From contig BDSI01000076.1 in NCBI GenBank assembly GCA_003117195.1, positions 496,001-560,000 of the forward strand: a stretch of 64,000 nt of DNA, given 5' to 3'. A program made the position numbers and the translations under genes. This document shows positions 44,601 to 57,140 of the stretch, piece by piece (positions within the stretch are counted from its first letter, which is position 1; the number at the start of each line of letters is the position of its first letter). Below the pieces are notes generated by a model, which was not told the DNA's origin, did no database searches, and saw nothing but the letters and a program-made list of their open reading frames with translations. This DNA is from Eudorina sp. 2006-703-Eu-15 (taxonomy: Eukaryota > Chlorophyta > Chlorophyceae > Chlamydomonadales > Volvocaceae).

Positions 44601-47423
44601 GTCGTTCGCCAACGGAGGCCGCAAACCCCGCCGACGGCATGCTGCCAAAGCTCGGCTCGCCGGCCGCGACCTGGATGCCGGTCCCTGCCGCACCCGCCAG
44701 GCACCCCGGCGGCAGGTCCAACATGGATCCGGACGCGAGGCGTTCCATGCCCAGGGGCACGTACCCCACCGTCGGTGTGCCGCAAGCGGTGCCGATGGCG
44801 CTGCCCGTCCCGCTCGCCGTGGCGACGGTGGCGGACAGGCCGCTGCCAGCCGGCCCTGACACACACCAAGACGCGGTCACCCTGGGCGAGGACAGCCCGT
44901 GGGGGGACATGGCTCCGCTGATACCCGACGGCGACAGGAGCACGCCGCCCGTGGCCGCCGACGCCGTCCCGGAGAACGAATCGCCGTTGTACGACGCGCC
45001 GGTGGCGCCACCGGCGGCGCCGCCGGCGCCCGTGCCGCTCAGCAGGAGACCCTGCTGCTCGTACCCCTCCAACTGCTGGCTCACGCTGCGGCCCAGCACG
45101 TGCAGGTCCATGGACCCCCGCGGCGACGGCGCCGGCGCCGCCGGGCCGATCTGTACGGCAACCGGGTCCTCCGCCACGACCGACAAACGGGAGAAGGGCC
45201 CGAGCAACGGCCCCGCCGCTGAGGCCGACGACGACGCCACGGGGCTGAGGCGGTCCTGGGAGGCGGAGCGCGGCGGCAGCGGCGGCTTGCCGAACGCCGG
45301 CGCCGACGTGGATGGCAGGCCGGCGGCTACCGCCGCCGCCGCCGCCGCGGCGGCGAAGGCACTGCCTGCGCAGGCCGAGCCTGAGCCTGAGCCCGAAGAC
45401 GTGGCACTGCGGCCCATCGGAACGGGGATAGGCTGGCTAGCGCTGCCGCCGCTGGAGTTGCGGTCTCCCGGGGGTAGTGGCGGCGGCAGTATGGCGCCGT
45501 GGGTGGCCGCACCGACCCATGGGCCGTCGCCGCCGACATCGGAGTTGGGTCCCACGGCAGTGTGCATTAGCACGTGCCGGGTGGACCCCGGCGGCGCCCG
45601 CGCGATGCTCCGCCACTGTTGCCGTACCGCCGCGGCATTGAACTCCCCCCACTCCTCCGGCGCGCATCCGTCGGAGCCGCGCCGTAGCGGCGACGGACAG
45701 GATTGATACGGTGAAATACCGCCGCCGCCGCCGTCTGCAGCGGCGGCGAAGGCCCCGTTGCCGTCCGCGGCCGCGGCGGCGTCGTCGGCCGCCGCATCGT
45801 CGAGGCCGCCGCTGCCGTCGCCGCTGTCCAGGCCGCCGCCGCCGCCGCTGCTCCGCACAGCTCCGGTCGAACGATGTTGTGGGCCCGGAGGGAAGGGGTA
45901 GGCTCCGCCGTTGCGCGGTACACCCCCCGTCGAGACAGCCACTGAGAGGCAGGGAAGGTGCGCTCGCCTGGGGGATTTGGGCCCGGGAATCGATTTGGGT
46001 TTGGTTTTGAGACAAATTTGCGCGATTGATCGTTAGTTGAGAGATGCGTGGGAAACCATGCAGGAACGTTAAAATGGCGCCGAGCCGTCCAGCGGGTATG
46101 CCCAACCGGTATGCGTTCAGAGAGGGGGACACGCGGCCCGGCCCACTCAATGTGTGCGACTGGTGTTGGGTTCCAGGCCTGGGGAAATGTCTTCTCCGGC
46201 CTGGAACCCAACACCAGTCGCACACATTGAGTGGCTCGCCCATTGTGGGTTGGCATATGACCCGCGGGGTCCGCTGTAACATCCTTTTAATATGGACATG
46301 GAACTGTTTGTCCATATAGATCGGTATAATTAGCAGTACAATGCGTTTCGGCCGGGTCTTGCTTTTCTTTGTTCTTCCGACACCGCAGTCTTTTTATTTA
46401 CTATATGGGTCGGGCGTTGCGTATACTACATACGCATACCGGCAACTTCTTGGGTACTGCTCTGCCCCTCGCATGTCACGCACTCCTGTTCTGCCTGCCT
46501 AAGAACACACAAACGGTGTTGCACGGGGTCCAGCCGGAGGCGGCTGGGGCCTGTTTTCGTGGAGCTATCGCCGTGCTTTACAGGGCTCGCGCGTGCTCTA
46601 GGTCGCGGTAAGGAGGGCGCGAAGCAAAGGAGGATCCGGCCTTTCGCGCCCTCCTCCTTCCCCCACAAAGGGAGGAGAGTGTCTTTCCTTTAGGGCTGCG
46701 CTAACAGCCCTGGGCCAGCATCAGGCCCGGTCAGATATGTAACACACACACATGTACTACATCGGGTCAGACCAGAGCCCTGCCTCATCCACAGCGCACG
46801 CACTTACCGAAAGGCTTGGATGGCCGGGCTGGCTGGCACGTTGGGGTGGATGCAGGGGATAGCCCAGGTGGCAGCCGAGCTCCCCACGGACACGGCGTTC
46901 TGCAGCAACAGCCTCCCGTTGCCGCCTCCGCCTCCGCCGCTCACGCCGCTCACGCCGCCTCCGCTACTGCTGCTCCCCAAAATCGCGCTCGCGGCACTGG
47001 CGGAGCCGGGCGCGACGACTCCGCCTCCGCCACCGCTACACTTGGTGCTGCCGGCGGCAGCCGGCGGCGAGCCGACCCCTATGCCGCCGCCGTGAGATCC
47101 CGTGCCGTACAGGCCGCCGTTGACGGGTGTATTGCACGCAGGACTGGCGGTGAAGCTGTTTGAGGGTTGCGGCGGCGGTTGCAGTCGAGGGATGGTCACG
47201 GCCACACGCGCATCGCCGTCCCCGGCACCGTCCTCCGCAGCCTCTTCCTCGTCGCATGCCTGTATGCAGTGTTCGGATTTCGTCGTCAGGGTTCGGTTGG
47301 GCTAATAGAAAGAGCGTAAACATTTCGAAAGACTTAACTGACACGGTTGTGGCTGCACACACGCAACCTGTTAAAGGGCGTGGCACCTCTTAAAGGGCGT
47401 GGCACCATCAAAAGTGGCCCGAC

Positions 47424-47457
<34 letters not shown>

Positions 47458-50400
47458 GTCTTTGTCCGGTTCTTAAGCAAACTATTCCTACATGCCGTAC
47501 TGCTGTAGTACCGTACAACGCGCACCAATACCCAACAGTTTCCAGGGCGGCTAGCTCCTCCCCATTTCGCTCCACCCCGCTTACCCGGCGAGATCATAAC
47601 ACTATATCCAACCAACTCCTATACCTTGTATGTCCCCCCTGCGCACACCTCAGCCCGGCCAGGCTCCGTATCCAGTAACTCCGACCGCAACCGGGTTGGG
47701 GATTAGGGTTGGGGTTGGGGTCGCTCTTTTCTCACCCCACGGGCGAGCGGCCCGTGGGTCACCAACCCTGATCCCTCCAGTACCCTCCGTACAGTCACCA
47801 GAGCTCTACTCTGGCAGTCGGCATGGCGTGACTTGGTCTACACACTCTACATTACCCCGCTGCCTACCGTGGAGCTCAGCTGCTCCTGCATGGTCATGAC
47901 CCGGTCCATGGCCTGGGCCACTGTCTCCGCCCCCTCCGTGGAGCGCAGGATGCTCAGCTGCCTGGCCGTCCACGGCTTCGTGAAGGCGGCCGTCAGCAGG
48001 TCGTGCAGCTCAGTCTCGTCCCAGGCTGCACGTTCGACGACAGGGAGGGCGCGGGGAGCGACGGCCACATAGACACACACACATGCATGCGGGCGGGCTG
48101 CTCATTAAACACACACGCATGCACACCGGCCTCTTGGACCCGACAAACAGCGGTGCTGCAAATGAAGTCGCACGGTACGGCCTGGGACGGCATGACGGCA
48201 CACAGTCCGGACATCACTCCCTTCTCCCAACCGCACAACCCCTCTGCGCAGTGTCGCCGCGGCCCGCATTGATGGGTAGCCCGCCAACCAACCTACCCAC
48301 CTCCCGCTCCCGGAAACCCTGTTGCTCCCGCGATGATCGCCAGCGCACCCACCTGTCCAGCCCTCCATAGATCTTGACCAGCATGACCTGCCCCGCCTGT
48401 GCTCTGGCTGTCTGCACACAAGAGTCCCGCACTTGCCTTTCCCCCCTACCAGTCTCTCCAAGCCGTGCTCCCCTCCCCTACCCAACCGGCCCCGACCTCA
48501 CCCGGCACGTCAATCTTTAGGTAGCCCAACACGTCCTCCAGGTCCCGCATGTCCCGCAGCCGGGAGGACACCTCCTTCATGATTGCAGCGGCCACCTGCA
48601 GTAGCGGTGGGGTGAGGAGGAGGACCCAAACCATTCAAATGTTGCTGGACGACACACACTGTCCTGACTGGTGGCCGGTTGGGGTTATGCGAGGCAGCAG
48701 CGGCTGCAGTGATGGTGGTGGTGGCGCGTGCGAGGCAGGAATGGATTTGCGACTTGGATGGCATGCGCCTGTCTGACTGCTCGAATAGAGAACCTGGACA
48801 TATGCGGGAGGGGTGGGAGGGTACAGGAAGTCGGTAGACAGTTTGAAAACTGCGCTGCTGCTGCTGCTGGGGTGGGAGGGAGTGGTCCCAGGGAGAGGCG
48901 TCAGCGGAGCTCGGGACCACAGGGGTGGCAGTCAAGCCTCGTTCCATGGCGCCGCTCCACCAGGGCCACCCAACCGCTCATGTCATGTCAGCTGGAGGTC
49001 TCTAAAGCCAGGGCAGAGCCACTGCTTCCGAGCAGCAGTAGCACCCCAAGCAGGAACAGTAGCACCTGGAGCAACAGCAGCAGCACCTAAAGCAGAAGCA
49101 GCAGCAGCCCACGGGCTGCTGCTGCACGGGTTGCTGCTGCTGCTGTAGATGTGTGCGCCCCGACAGACGCCCCACCTTCAGTAGCGCGCACTCGCACTGG
49201 TCAGCTAGCAGCACGTCCATGATCCTGCAGAGTCAGGGGTGGCGGGGTGGAGGATTCGTCGAGCTCAGCCGTGCGACAGGAAGAGGTCCAGCAGCGATGT
49301 GTGTGAAAGAAAACGGAGCCGTGCGACAGGAGGGTCCAGCTTGACAGAGGTATGTGTGTTTAGAAATGCAACCCGCCCGACCCAAACCAAGGTATGTGGG
49401 TGTGTGGCGGCGGGGGCCACACGAATCAGGTGTGTTGTGTGACACAGATCCCCCCCGATGATGCCAAACCTCCCGCGAACAATCGGCTTGCCAGACTGCC
49501 GCCGGCATCGAGCCCACGTCCCGGCGGTGATGTCAAACCCACATCAGTGCCTTTGCGCGCCTCCCCGCCCGGCTGTACCCGCCCACATTATATGATATCG
49601 GACATAATATCAGACAGCCCTCCAGGTGTGCAGGCGGACAGCGGACGCCCATGTGGCGTGCGCCGACTTGGCACACTCCTTGTAATCAGACCCCGCGTTC
49701 GAAAGTCGCCCTGCTGGCACTCGCTCTGTACACCTCCTCTGCAACCCCTTTCCCCTTGTTCGCGACCGCTGGTGTTCCCTCTGCCTAGGGCTGGCGAAAG
49801 CATCCGTGCACTGGTACCTCTCTCTGATGCAAACCCTGTCTGAGTCGCTGGACTTGCTTACCAGCCAGCTTGCCTGCCAGACACGCCGAATTCCCCTCCT
49901 GCCCTTAGGTCTATCCCCCTCCGTCAGCTCTCACCGGGCGGAAAACGGAATGGGAAAGTCCGCCGAGAAGGCCGTCATAAGCCAGGAAGCGCCGTACAGC
50001 ATAGGAACGACACCCAGAGCCTCCAGATGCTGGTTCAAGGAGGGGCTGATGAGTCGGCTGAGCTGCCACAGCTGGACCTGTACACACCCGCAAACATGAG
50101 GTCGACTAAACGGTGCTGGGAATAGGAAGAATCGGGGAGGCCCCACACCCCGTGGCGGCCGGTCGACATCGCCAGCGCACCGCATGGAGGTGGTTTCTCC
50201 CGGCTTGGGGCTGTGTCCGCGGTCACCTACCTGCAGCAGCGACATGCTGCGGTGGTAGAAGCTCCGCAACTTGCGGTCCTCCATGAGCACCACCAGTGCA
50301 GCAAAGGCGTGCGCTTCCGAGGGCATGTACATGAGGAGCAAGCCCGTCAGGAAGTTCATCCCCTGACAGTATCCCACTTCCGGGTCGTACGCGGCGTAGG

Positions 50401-51047
50401 CTCGCAGCACATTTCTCAGCTGCGTTTGTCCTTCGTCCGCATGGAACCGACGGGTATTCGGAAATGTGCGCTGCACATCCTTCTCGATATCACAGGCAGC
50501 TTCCCGAGATATCTCCTGTTGGAGGAGGAGGGCACGGATTCCTTCCGTCAAAACTGCGCCAGGCGCCACCTTCCGACAACACCTTTGATGCGCTCTCAAA
50601 CGACGACTGCAGGCACGAGATAGGCATAACATACATCCCCAAGCCGTACAAACAGCCCCTCTACCTGCGAAAGGTACGTTTGGTACTCGCTGACGAGGGA
50701 ATGTCGCCGCGCAAGCGACGAAAGCCATAATTCTGCCGGATTTATCAAAATGATGAAACATCAGCCAGGTGTTTTCAATCGTTAGTAAATCGTAAAACCA
50801 GGTACCAGTGCCGAAGCAGTGCGTCCGCATGCGCGCCAACCAACGCGCAACAATTTCCGCACTCACCAATACGAAGCTGCCTGGGTGCATGCCATACAGT
50901 GCGTCCAACTTGGAGGAAAACCTCTTGTTCGTCCTCGAGTAGAACTTTCGGCTGGCGAATGCCGAGCAACCCGAGGAAGCGTTCCTTGACCGAGTCCTTT
51001 AAATCCTTTAAGCGAGCCGGTACGCTGCTGCTTTCATTAGAAGCCAT
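38699..51047 (-). CDS. TBC-domain Rab GTPase-activating protein with giant low-complexity tail
   Basis: Predicted GAP for Rab GTPases in membrane traffic. Phase-checked TBC exons: 50867-51047 (ATG), 50665-50732, 50231-50569, 49935-50077, 49176-49224, 48502-48595. Further exons lie near 48355-48400, 47868-48027, 46809-47255, 44266-45941, 43759-43808, 43167-43490, 42742-42803 and 38699-42459 (TAG stop). The TBC domain covers about residues 50-300: APRQLRIELWLSSLARRHSL, the arginine-finger motif IEKDVQR (Arg near 117), the glutamine-finger motif YCQGMNFL (Gln near 152), then LEALGVVPMLYGASWLM and FPIPFSARIMDVLL. Both catalytic fingers are present. Beyond it come helical segments and over 1,500 residues of Gly/Ser/Ala/Pro/Gln-rich sequence with no domain I recognise. 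The exon ending near 45941 has no ATG and follows an acceptor CTGCCTCTCAG, which ties both halves into one gene. A split into two genes is the main alternative. Confidence 0.82.
46143..46234. repeat. perfect 37-bp inverted repeat (long hairpin) in TBC intron
   Basis: Arms 46143-46179 and 46198-46234 are exact reverse complements, with an 18-nt loop whose ends also partly pair (GGGGAA with TTCTCC). The hairpin lies in the intron between the exons ending at 46809 and starting near 45941 and would be transcribed with the gene. It is either a tiny inverted-repeat transposon or a small-RNA precursor-like stem. Confidence 0.9.
46257..46285 (+). repeat. 29-bp dispersed repeat, copy 2
   Basis: Exact copy of 22623-22651, in the same orientation, 22 bp after the long hairpin. 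It shares GGGTCCGCTGTAAC with the MITE ends at 26221-26415. Confidence 0.8.
47421..47457. repeat. GAT trinucleotide microsatellite
   Basis: About twelve GAT/ATG units in the TBC gene intron following (in gene sense) the exon near 47868-48027. Not coding in the model. Confidence 0.95.
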
Positions 51048-51818
51048 TGCTGCTCTACGTTGTTTCCGGGGGGCCTAAAAGGCGTTGCCCCGGGCCCGGG
51101 AAGACAGGGAGAGGCCAGCAGCACAAAGCTAGGGAGATGCATATAGTTGAGCCACCGGTAATCTATCTGTAAAAGCACATGCAGTCCTCACAAGAGTAAC
51201 TGTTGAGGAACACAAAATACTTGCAAGGGTCACTTTCCTGTGTGTTGAACGAGGGCGAATGCGAAATTTACGTTCGCATGGCTACGCATATTCGCTTGTG
51301 GTGATGATGGGACTGCCCGAGAGGACTGGGTCCAGGGGTCCAGGGGGGCGTTGCGTACGATTCAGTCATCGGGATGCAAAAATTCTACCAAGGCAACATT
51401 TTAATCTTTCAGCGATATTTACGTCGCGTAGTTTTGGAGTGTTTGGTGAAATGAGACTTGTTGCGTGGCTTTGCAGCTGCGACGCAGACTGCAGCTGATG
51501 ACGGTTTCATTGCTGTCGGATATTTGTGGAAACGCTGTTCGGACCTCCATGGGACTCCCCTCAGTAAAGGATAACAAGGGTTCATGATAGCTTAGCGACA
51601 CTGTCGGTCCCGCCACTTCGACGTCGTAAAGTGACCAGCAGTCCTGAGCTTCTGTCTTGACATCATGTCAGCAATACGTTAAGGCTGTCGTGTGGAGGTG
51701 AGCGACCGGCCGACGCGCGAACCCGTCGCCGATCTTCATGTAGTTTTTGTATGCGTTACAGCACACCCGTCGGGATGCATGGTAATGATCCCCGAACGCT
51801 CTTGACTCGCAGGTTTTT
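51048..51818. promoter_or_regulatory. divergent promoter region between TBC and NF-YA-like genes
   Basis: Head-to-head start codons are separated by 771 bp of AT-richer DNA. It must contain the TBC promoter and the start region of the NF-YA-like gene, possibly with an upstream first exon, because a TCGCAG acceptor-like sequence directly precedes the chosen ATG. No named motif seen. Confidence 0.45.
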
Positions 51819-53849
51819 ATGGCGTTGTTTGCACCCGCTCAAGACACGGCTGCAGCGACTGCGGAGCGTGCGACCGGCCATGACCATGGCAGCTGTTGCG
51901 TGGCGCACTGCCAGATGGTCGACCTGGCCAAGCCATGCAGCGTTCTCCCCCCAATCGCCCCTGCTGTCCTGCCTCCGTTGTTCGGCGCCTCCGGCATTCC
52001 TTTCCCCGCCTTCTTCCCGCCGCTCTTCGCACCTTTCGCTGGCGGCGCCCCGGCCTTCTTCTGTCCCCTCTTCGCCGGCTTCGAGGCACCTTACGGCTGG
52101 TGGCCCCAGCTTAACACCATTGCGGAATCTCCCAGCGAAAGCAGTGCCTCCACCGGCTCCCCTGCACACTCCGCGCGACTCAGTCCAGTCGGGAAGAAAT
52201 TAAACCCGAAGCAGCAGGGGCCGCTGCACCGTTTCGCGCCGCTGCACCACCGTCGCGTGGCCGGCTCCGCGTCGCGCACCTCCCTGGAGTCGTGCAGCGG
52301 CCCTTGCCCGGGCCGGAGCAAGACCCCGCCGCTGGCCCGAGCCGTGTCATCGGATGACATCCGCAGCAGCATGCGTGAATGCGAGACGCATCTGGATTTC
52401 GGCGGGCCATCCGAGTCCCTCCAGGATTGCGTGGTCTTGCCAGGGATCGCTGACGATGGCGGTGGCGGTGCTGCTCCAGGAGAGGTGGTCACAGCAGCGG
52501 AGCCGCCGCAGGCCTCCGAAGGGACATCCTCGCGGTGGCTCACCCTAGGGCAACTCCCCGGGGATGTCGCCGTGGATGCGCTCGAGGACAGCAGCTGCGT
52601 CCCTAACTGCCAGCAAGATGGTTCCGAAGCCGCCCTGCGCGTGCTTCCCGCATTGCCCCTCGCATCTAGAACCGACGTGTCCCCGGGCGGTTCGTCACTG
52701 TCAGAGGGGAAGGACGCCGGGGCGTCTGGGCAGGCTGCCAGCGGCCGCGTGCCGCTGCTGTGTAGGTCCGGTGCGCTGATGTGGGTCGACGTACGGCGCT
52801 ACGGCGCCATTCTTCGCCGGCGCCGTCAGAGAGCGGAGCGGCAGCTGCAGCAGGGAGCTCTTGCCGTGGCCGGCGCCGCCTTCAACCGGCATGTAAGTTG
52901 TGAAACCATGTGTGCGCGGTGCGGAATGGACCAAACAGTCACAATTGTTCGGTGTGGGTGTGGGTGTCGGGATATCCTGGACTAGGAAGAAGGTTCCGTT
53001 ATGGTTTCTTGTGAGAGATACCGTGCGCATATAAGCAAATGGGTGTAAGTTGTTCTTACATGTCCCACGCGGCCCCAGAGGTTTGCCTAATGCCGTCTCG
53101 CTCCCCACGTGCCATTTGTCAACGCGTCTCTGCGAGAGGGCAAAGGGCCCCCCGTCATGGCCTTGTGGTGTCGTCGTACTATGCTCTCTTTCTTCGGCGT
53201 CCATACTCGCGCTGTTGCAATCCCGCGTCGCTTGGTGTGCGGCTGGATTTTTCCCAGCCCGCTTCACTTCTGTTGGTAACCACCGAGGTCGTTTACCACT
53301 GTCCGATCTGAACCCCTGCTCCCGCTGTCCCCGTGCCCGTGTGCCTCCTGTCCCTCCTGTGCTGTGCAGCCCCTGCGGTGCGTCTCGCGTCGCAGCCTGA
53401 CGCTGCTGTGCGCACAGGCGCAAGCACGGGCGCGGCTCCTGCAGTCTACCGGCGTCGGGACCGCGGCCGCCGCCACCGTGGCCGTGGGTGGCTGCAACGC
53501 TGTGACGGAGGCGGACATGGACGTTGGCGCCGTCGACGGTGAGGGCGCACCCGTCCACAGATTGTGCATGGAAATCCTAGACGTCCTACCTCGGCCCGGG
53601 AACCAGCCCAAGTCCGGTCCGGGTTCGGCGGCTCCCGATGGCGGTCTTGCAGCGGCGGCCCCCGAGGTGGCTTCGGCGCAGGCGGCAGCTGAGGCGGCCG
53701 CAAAGCGTGCTGAGCTGGAGGCCGAGCTGCAGGCCGTTCTCGCCGAGGAGACCGGCGTGCTGCCGTCCTTTGATGAGTCTGCGGAGGACGAGGAGGAGAA
53801 CGGGGTCGTGGAGGCCCGCGGGGTCGTGAACGGCCGCCTGGTGCTGTAA
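51819..53849 (+). CDS. NF-YA (HAP2/CBF-B)-like protein with degenerate DNA-binding half
   Basis: Two exons, 51819-52892 and 53370-53849, join in phase 0 (AT|GTAAGT donor, GTGCAG acceptor) and give 517 residues. Residues 1-100 are Pro/Phe/Ala-rich and 100-310 Ser/Gly-rich. Residues 321-344 read MWVDVRRYGAILRRRRQRAE, closely resembling the NF-YA A1 helix (VNxKQYxxILRRRxxRAK) that binds the NF-YB/NF-YC dimer. The A2 half that should follow, built on Y-L-H-E-S-R-H and R-G-x-G-G-R-F and contacting CCAAT, would sit around the splice junction. There only R-x-P and S-R remain of the signature. The C-terminus is acidic (DESAEDEEENG). Retaining the intron would end the protein at 52985. The start could instead lie in an unseen upstream exon. 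Assignment rests on A1 only. Confidence 0.55.
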
Positions 53850-56800
53850 GCTCGTCTGGTCTGGAACTCAGAGCGGTCGCGCCCGGGGGCGAAGCACCCG
53901 GCCGCCTGCATCGGTCCGGCGCGGCACCGGACGCGTTGCTGTGCTACACAGTTCAAGTAGTCCACCCGAGCGCAGGTGGGACGTGGTGCTGGGGGCCATG
54001 CGCATATTCGACAGACCTCGCGGATGGATCCGGTGGTCTTGGTCGCCGCTCCGTCCTCGGAGTGCACCAGTGCGGACATGTTTGATATGCTGCCTTTATT
54101 CAGGGTATACAGGGGTCAAGGCAGGTGGTCGTTGACGCGTCGGCCCCGCAGGTGGTAGTTGTTGTTTTTGCTGTGAGGGAATGAGCTGAGTGGTTTTGAG
54201 GTTGCCCAGCTGCATGGATCGGGCTGCGGTGGACCCATGGTTCAGCGGTGTCTTGCGGAGCCGTGCGTTTCCCCGAGGCGTTGTGAGAGATGTACGCACG
54301 CGGAAGAAAGGTCACATATCTATACCAGCGAAGCGTTGTTAGGCATGACGTTACGACGATGCGACACTTGTCGTTCAGTAATGGTTTGATGGCGAGGAAG
54401 GTCGGTCTTGCTTGGTTGGCGTTCCGGTGGTGTTTGGGGCGCGCTATGAATATACAGATACGACATTCTTCTGGTGTGTCGGCAGCAGTGTTTTGGAGAG
54501 TCGAAGTTTTGTTAGAAGCGTTACGGTGATGGAATTGCACATACGCTACAAAAGCATTGCGAGCGGCGCAAACAGCGCTTCGGGGCCTTTATTTTCAGAC
54601 CGGAGTATCTGGCGTTTTGGTCCAGTCTAGTCTGTCCGGAGGCGAGCTTGAGCACGAGCGTTTCCTCTGATCGTGCATGTCGACTGTCAGCCGTCGTCAA
54701 CCGTGTCCGCATCAAGCAGGTCTATGCCGGGGCCAACGCGTGCTGAATGGTAAGGGGTGTGCGGGTTGTCGTACATATCGAGATGCTGGTCGAATGTGAT
54801 GAGAGAGATCTCATATACCACGGTCCGCCCGCCCGCGCCACCTTACTTTGAATACCGGTACCGCCTTGCGAGTGTCGCAGGACACAATAAAGATAGTGCT
54901 GAGCCGTGGTTTTGACGTACGGTCGGGGTCTTCTTTTTTCGCCGAGATGTCAAGGCGGTGGGAAGCGCCGGTCAACGGCAGCGGATGCTTCAGTCATCTG
55001 TCGGGTTTTCCATTTTCCTAGAGGTGCATGTGATGTGGTTGGTGCGTTTGGTTGATCGATTGATCCGATGGCGGAGGGTTGCGGTTGGTTCCCTCCGGGT
55101 GAGAAGCTGTTTTGAATCACTGGCGCGCTGGATATCGGAGTTGGTCTTGGCCGTCCGCACGACACGAGATTCTGTTTTCAGGCGGTCACGGTGAGATTAT
55201 TGTGGACCAACACGAGAACGAGCACGGAAACACTTGGGATAGAAAGGCCGCAAAAGTTTTGGTCCCCTCGCCGCGACTTGGTCGCAACGCGGCTCTGTGA
55301 GGTGTGCGGCACTGATGTGCTTTGTCATTCGTACTGGATGCGACCCTGATGTCCAGTACCGTATCAGTTCGCCATCGAGGGGAATCTGGTATGACCCTTC
55401 AGCGGTCTTCGACTTGCCTCCCGAGATGTGCATCGGGAGACGGCCCCGGACTGTCCCCAGGAGGGCCAGGACAGGAAGGGAGTCCACTCCTCCCTTCCGG
55501 ACCTTTGTTTTGTCGGACGGCGGAGGCGGACTGCGTCTCTCGTGCTTGGCACGGGGCTGTGACTCCGCCGTTTGGTGGTGTAGCCGAGACCCGGGTCGCA
55601 ATCTTCAATTTTATCTGCCGTTCCCACGTGTTGGTTTCCTATGTTTGGGAAGATAAGTCGAACGTTTGCAGCAGGCCGCACTGATACGCACGGCAGGCTC
55701 CTTCCGAACACCTGTACGCACGTGGCCGAAGGATTCTTAGGTGTCGTTTTCTTACGAGGAACGCCGCGCTTGTGCATGTGAATGCTGTTGAGCGCCGCAC
55801 AATAGTCGTTGGTGGATTCATGGGGTTCCCGTTGTTCTTGGTGTTGTTGTTGTCGTTGTGACCTTGTATTTGCTTGGCCTATCTTTTGGATCGGTTGGCT
55901 CCTGGATTTGGGTCGTTGCAAATCCGGAGCCAGCTGCGATTGGCTGTTCAGACATTCAGTTTTGTTGAAGAGCAACGTTGGTCAGCAGCGCTGGTTGGAA
56001 TGCGAGACGCTCATATGTTAGGACCAACCATGGCGTTTAGGCTGCTAATGCGATTGGGGGAGTCGCATGCGGTGCAATGCACACCAACCCTGATACGTTG
56101 CGTCGATGGTTGAATGGTGCCGCGCTTGGGTTCGCCCCGGCGTCTCCGACTTTTCAGGGCAATGGTTTGCTGTACGATGATGCCAATGTACGGGTAGAAT
56201 GTCGGCCACTACTCGCGGTACTACAGTGGTCGGGGCGGTTGAGTCAACTTTGCGAGTGCTGCGGTCCTTGTCGTCTGGTCCGGGGCAAGAGCGTCCCAAA
56301 CGTAGAAAACTAGGTCCAATGCCGACAGTAGATCCCACGCCTTTGCCGCTGCGTGAGTTGGTGCTGTTGGACTGCGCGTCTTCATTTGATCGAAACTCGC
56401 CCAGCAGTGACGGAGCTAGTTCTTTGTAACGTTGTAAGGCCAGCGCTGTGGCCCTAGACGATCTGGCCACAGGACGGCGATGTTCTCGGCGCTCGTCCTG
56501 TTGCGTCGCACCCGCAACTGCAGACACCAACGGTGGCTCCTCACTGCACCCGCGCCCGCTCCGCTCGCAGCACCCTTGGCCAGCGGTCACCGATGGGCCA
56601 AAGCCAGGCGCTGACGGAGCCCCGCTGACTGTGCGGCGGTCGCACACTCAACCCTGCATGGGGCCTTGCAGTCCGTTTGCAGCCCAGGCAGCGAACACGA
56701 TCACACATTCATTCATGCATTCTGTCATGCTCAGCACGCCCTATCTGCCGCACATCCGCCCTACCTGTGCCGCGGATCAAGCGCATGCGGCCCCGCGCGG

Positions 56801-57117
56801 ACACGCGCGGCCGCAACACACAACACGCTCGGGCGAACAGCACCCAACATCAGCGCCGCGAATGGAGGGTTGGATGCGCTTTGCGGCCAGGTGTGTCTCG
56901 TCCGTGCGGGTCTGCCACACACGTATCTCGGAACAAGGAAACCCGGGATGCGCTGCCACCCACCGGTCAGGGGCCCCCACAGCGATGATCTCTCCCGGGA
57001 CCGTCCGTCACTGGGCCTGTTAGTTGTCACAGGGTAGAATCTATAATTTACAGGAGTGGGACTGGGAAGGACAGGTTGCTGGCCAGGTGGCAGGCGCCAC
57101 ATACCACATGGGGTGAC

Positions 57118-57140
57118 GGGGGGCCTCGCTGAGGCCCCCC
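57118..57140. repeat. 10-bp perfect stem-loop
   Basis: GGGGGGCCTC pairs with GAGGCCCCCC across a 3-nt loop. A second hairpin (TGAACCAC pairing with GTGGTTCA) lies about 50 bp on, at 57191-57212. Function unknown; possibly the remains of a small transposon. Confidence 0.6.
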
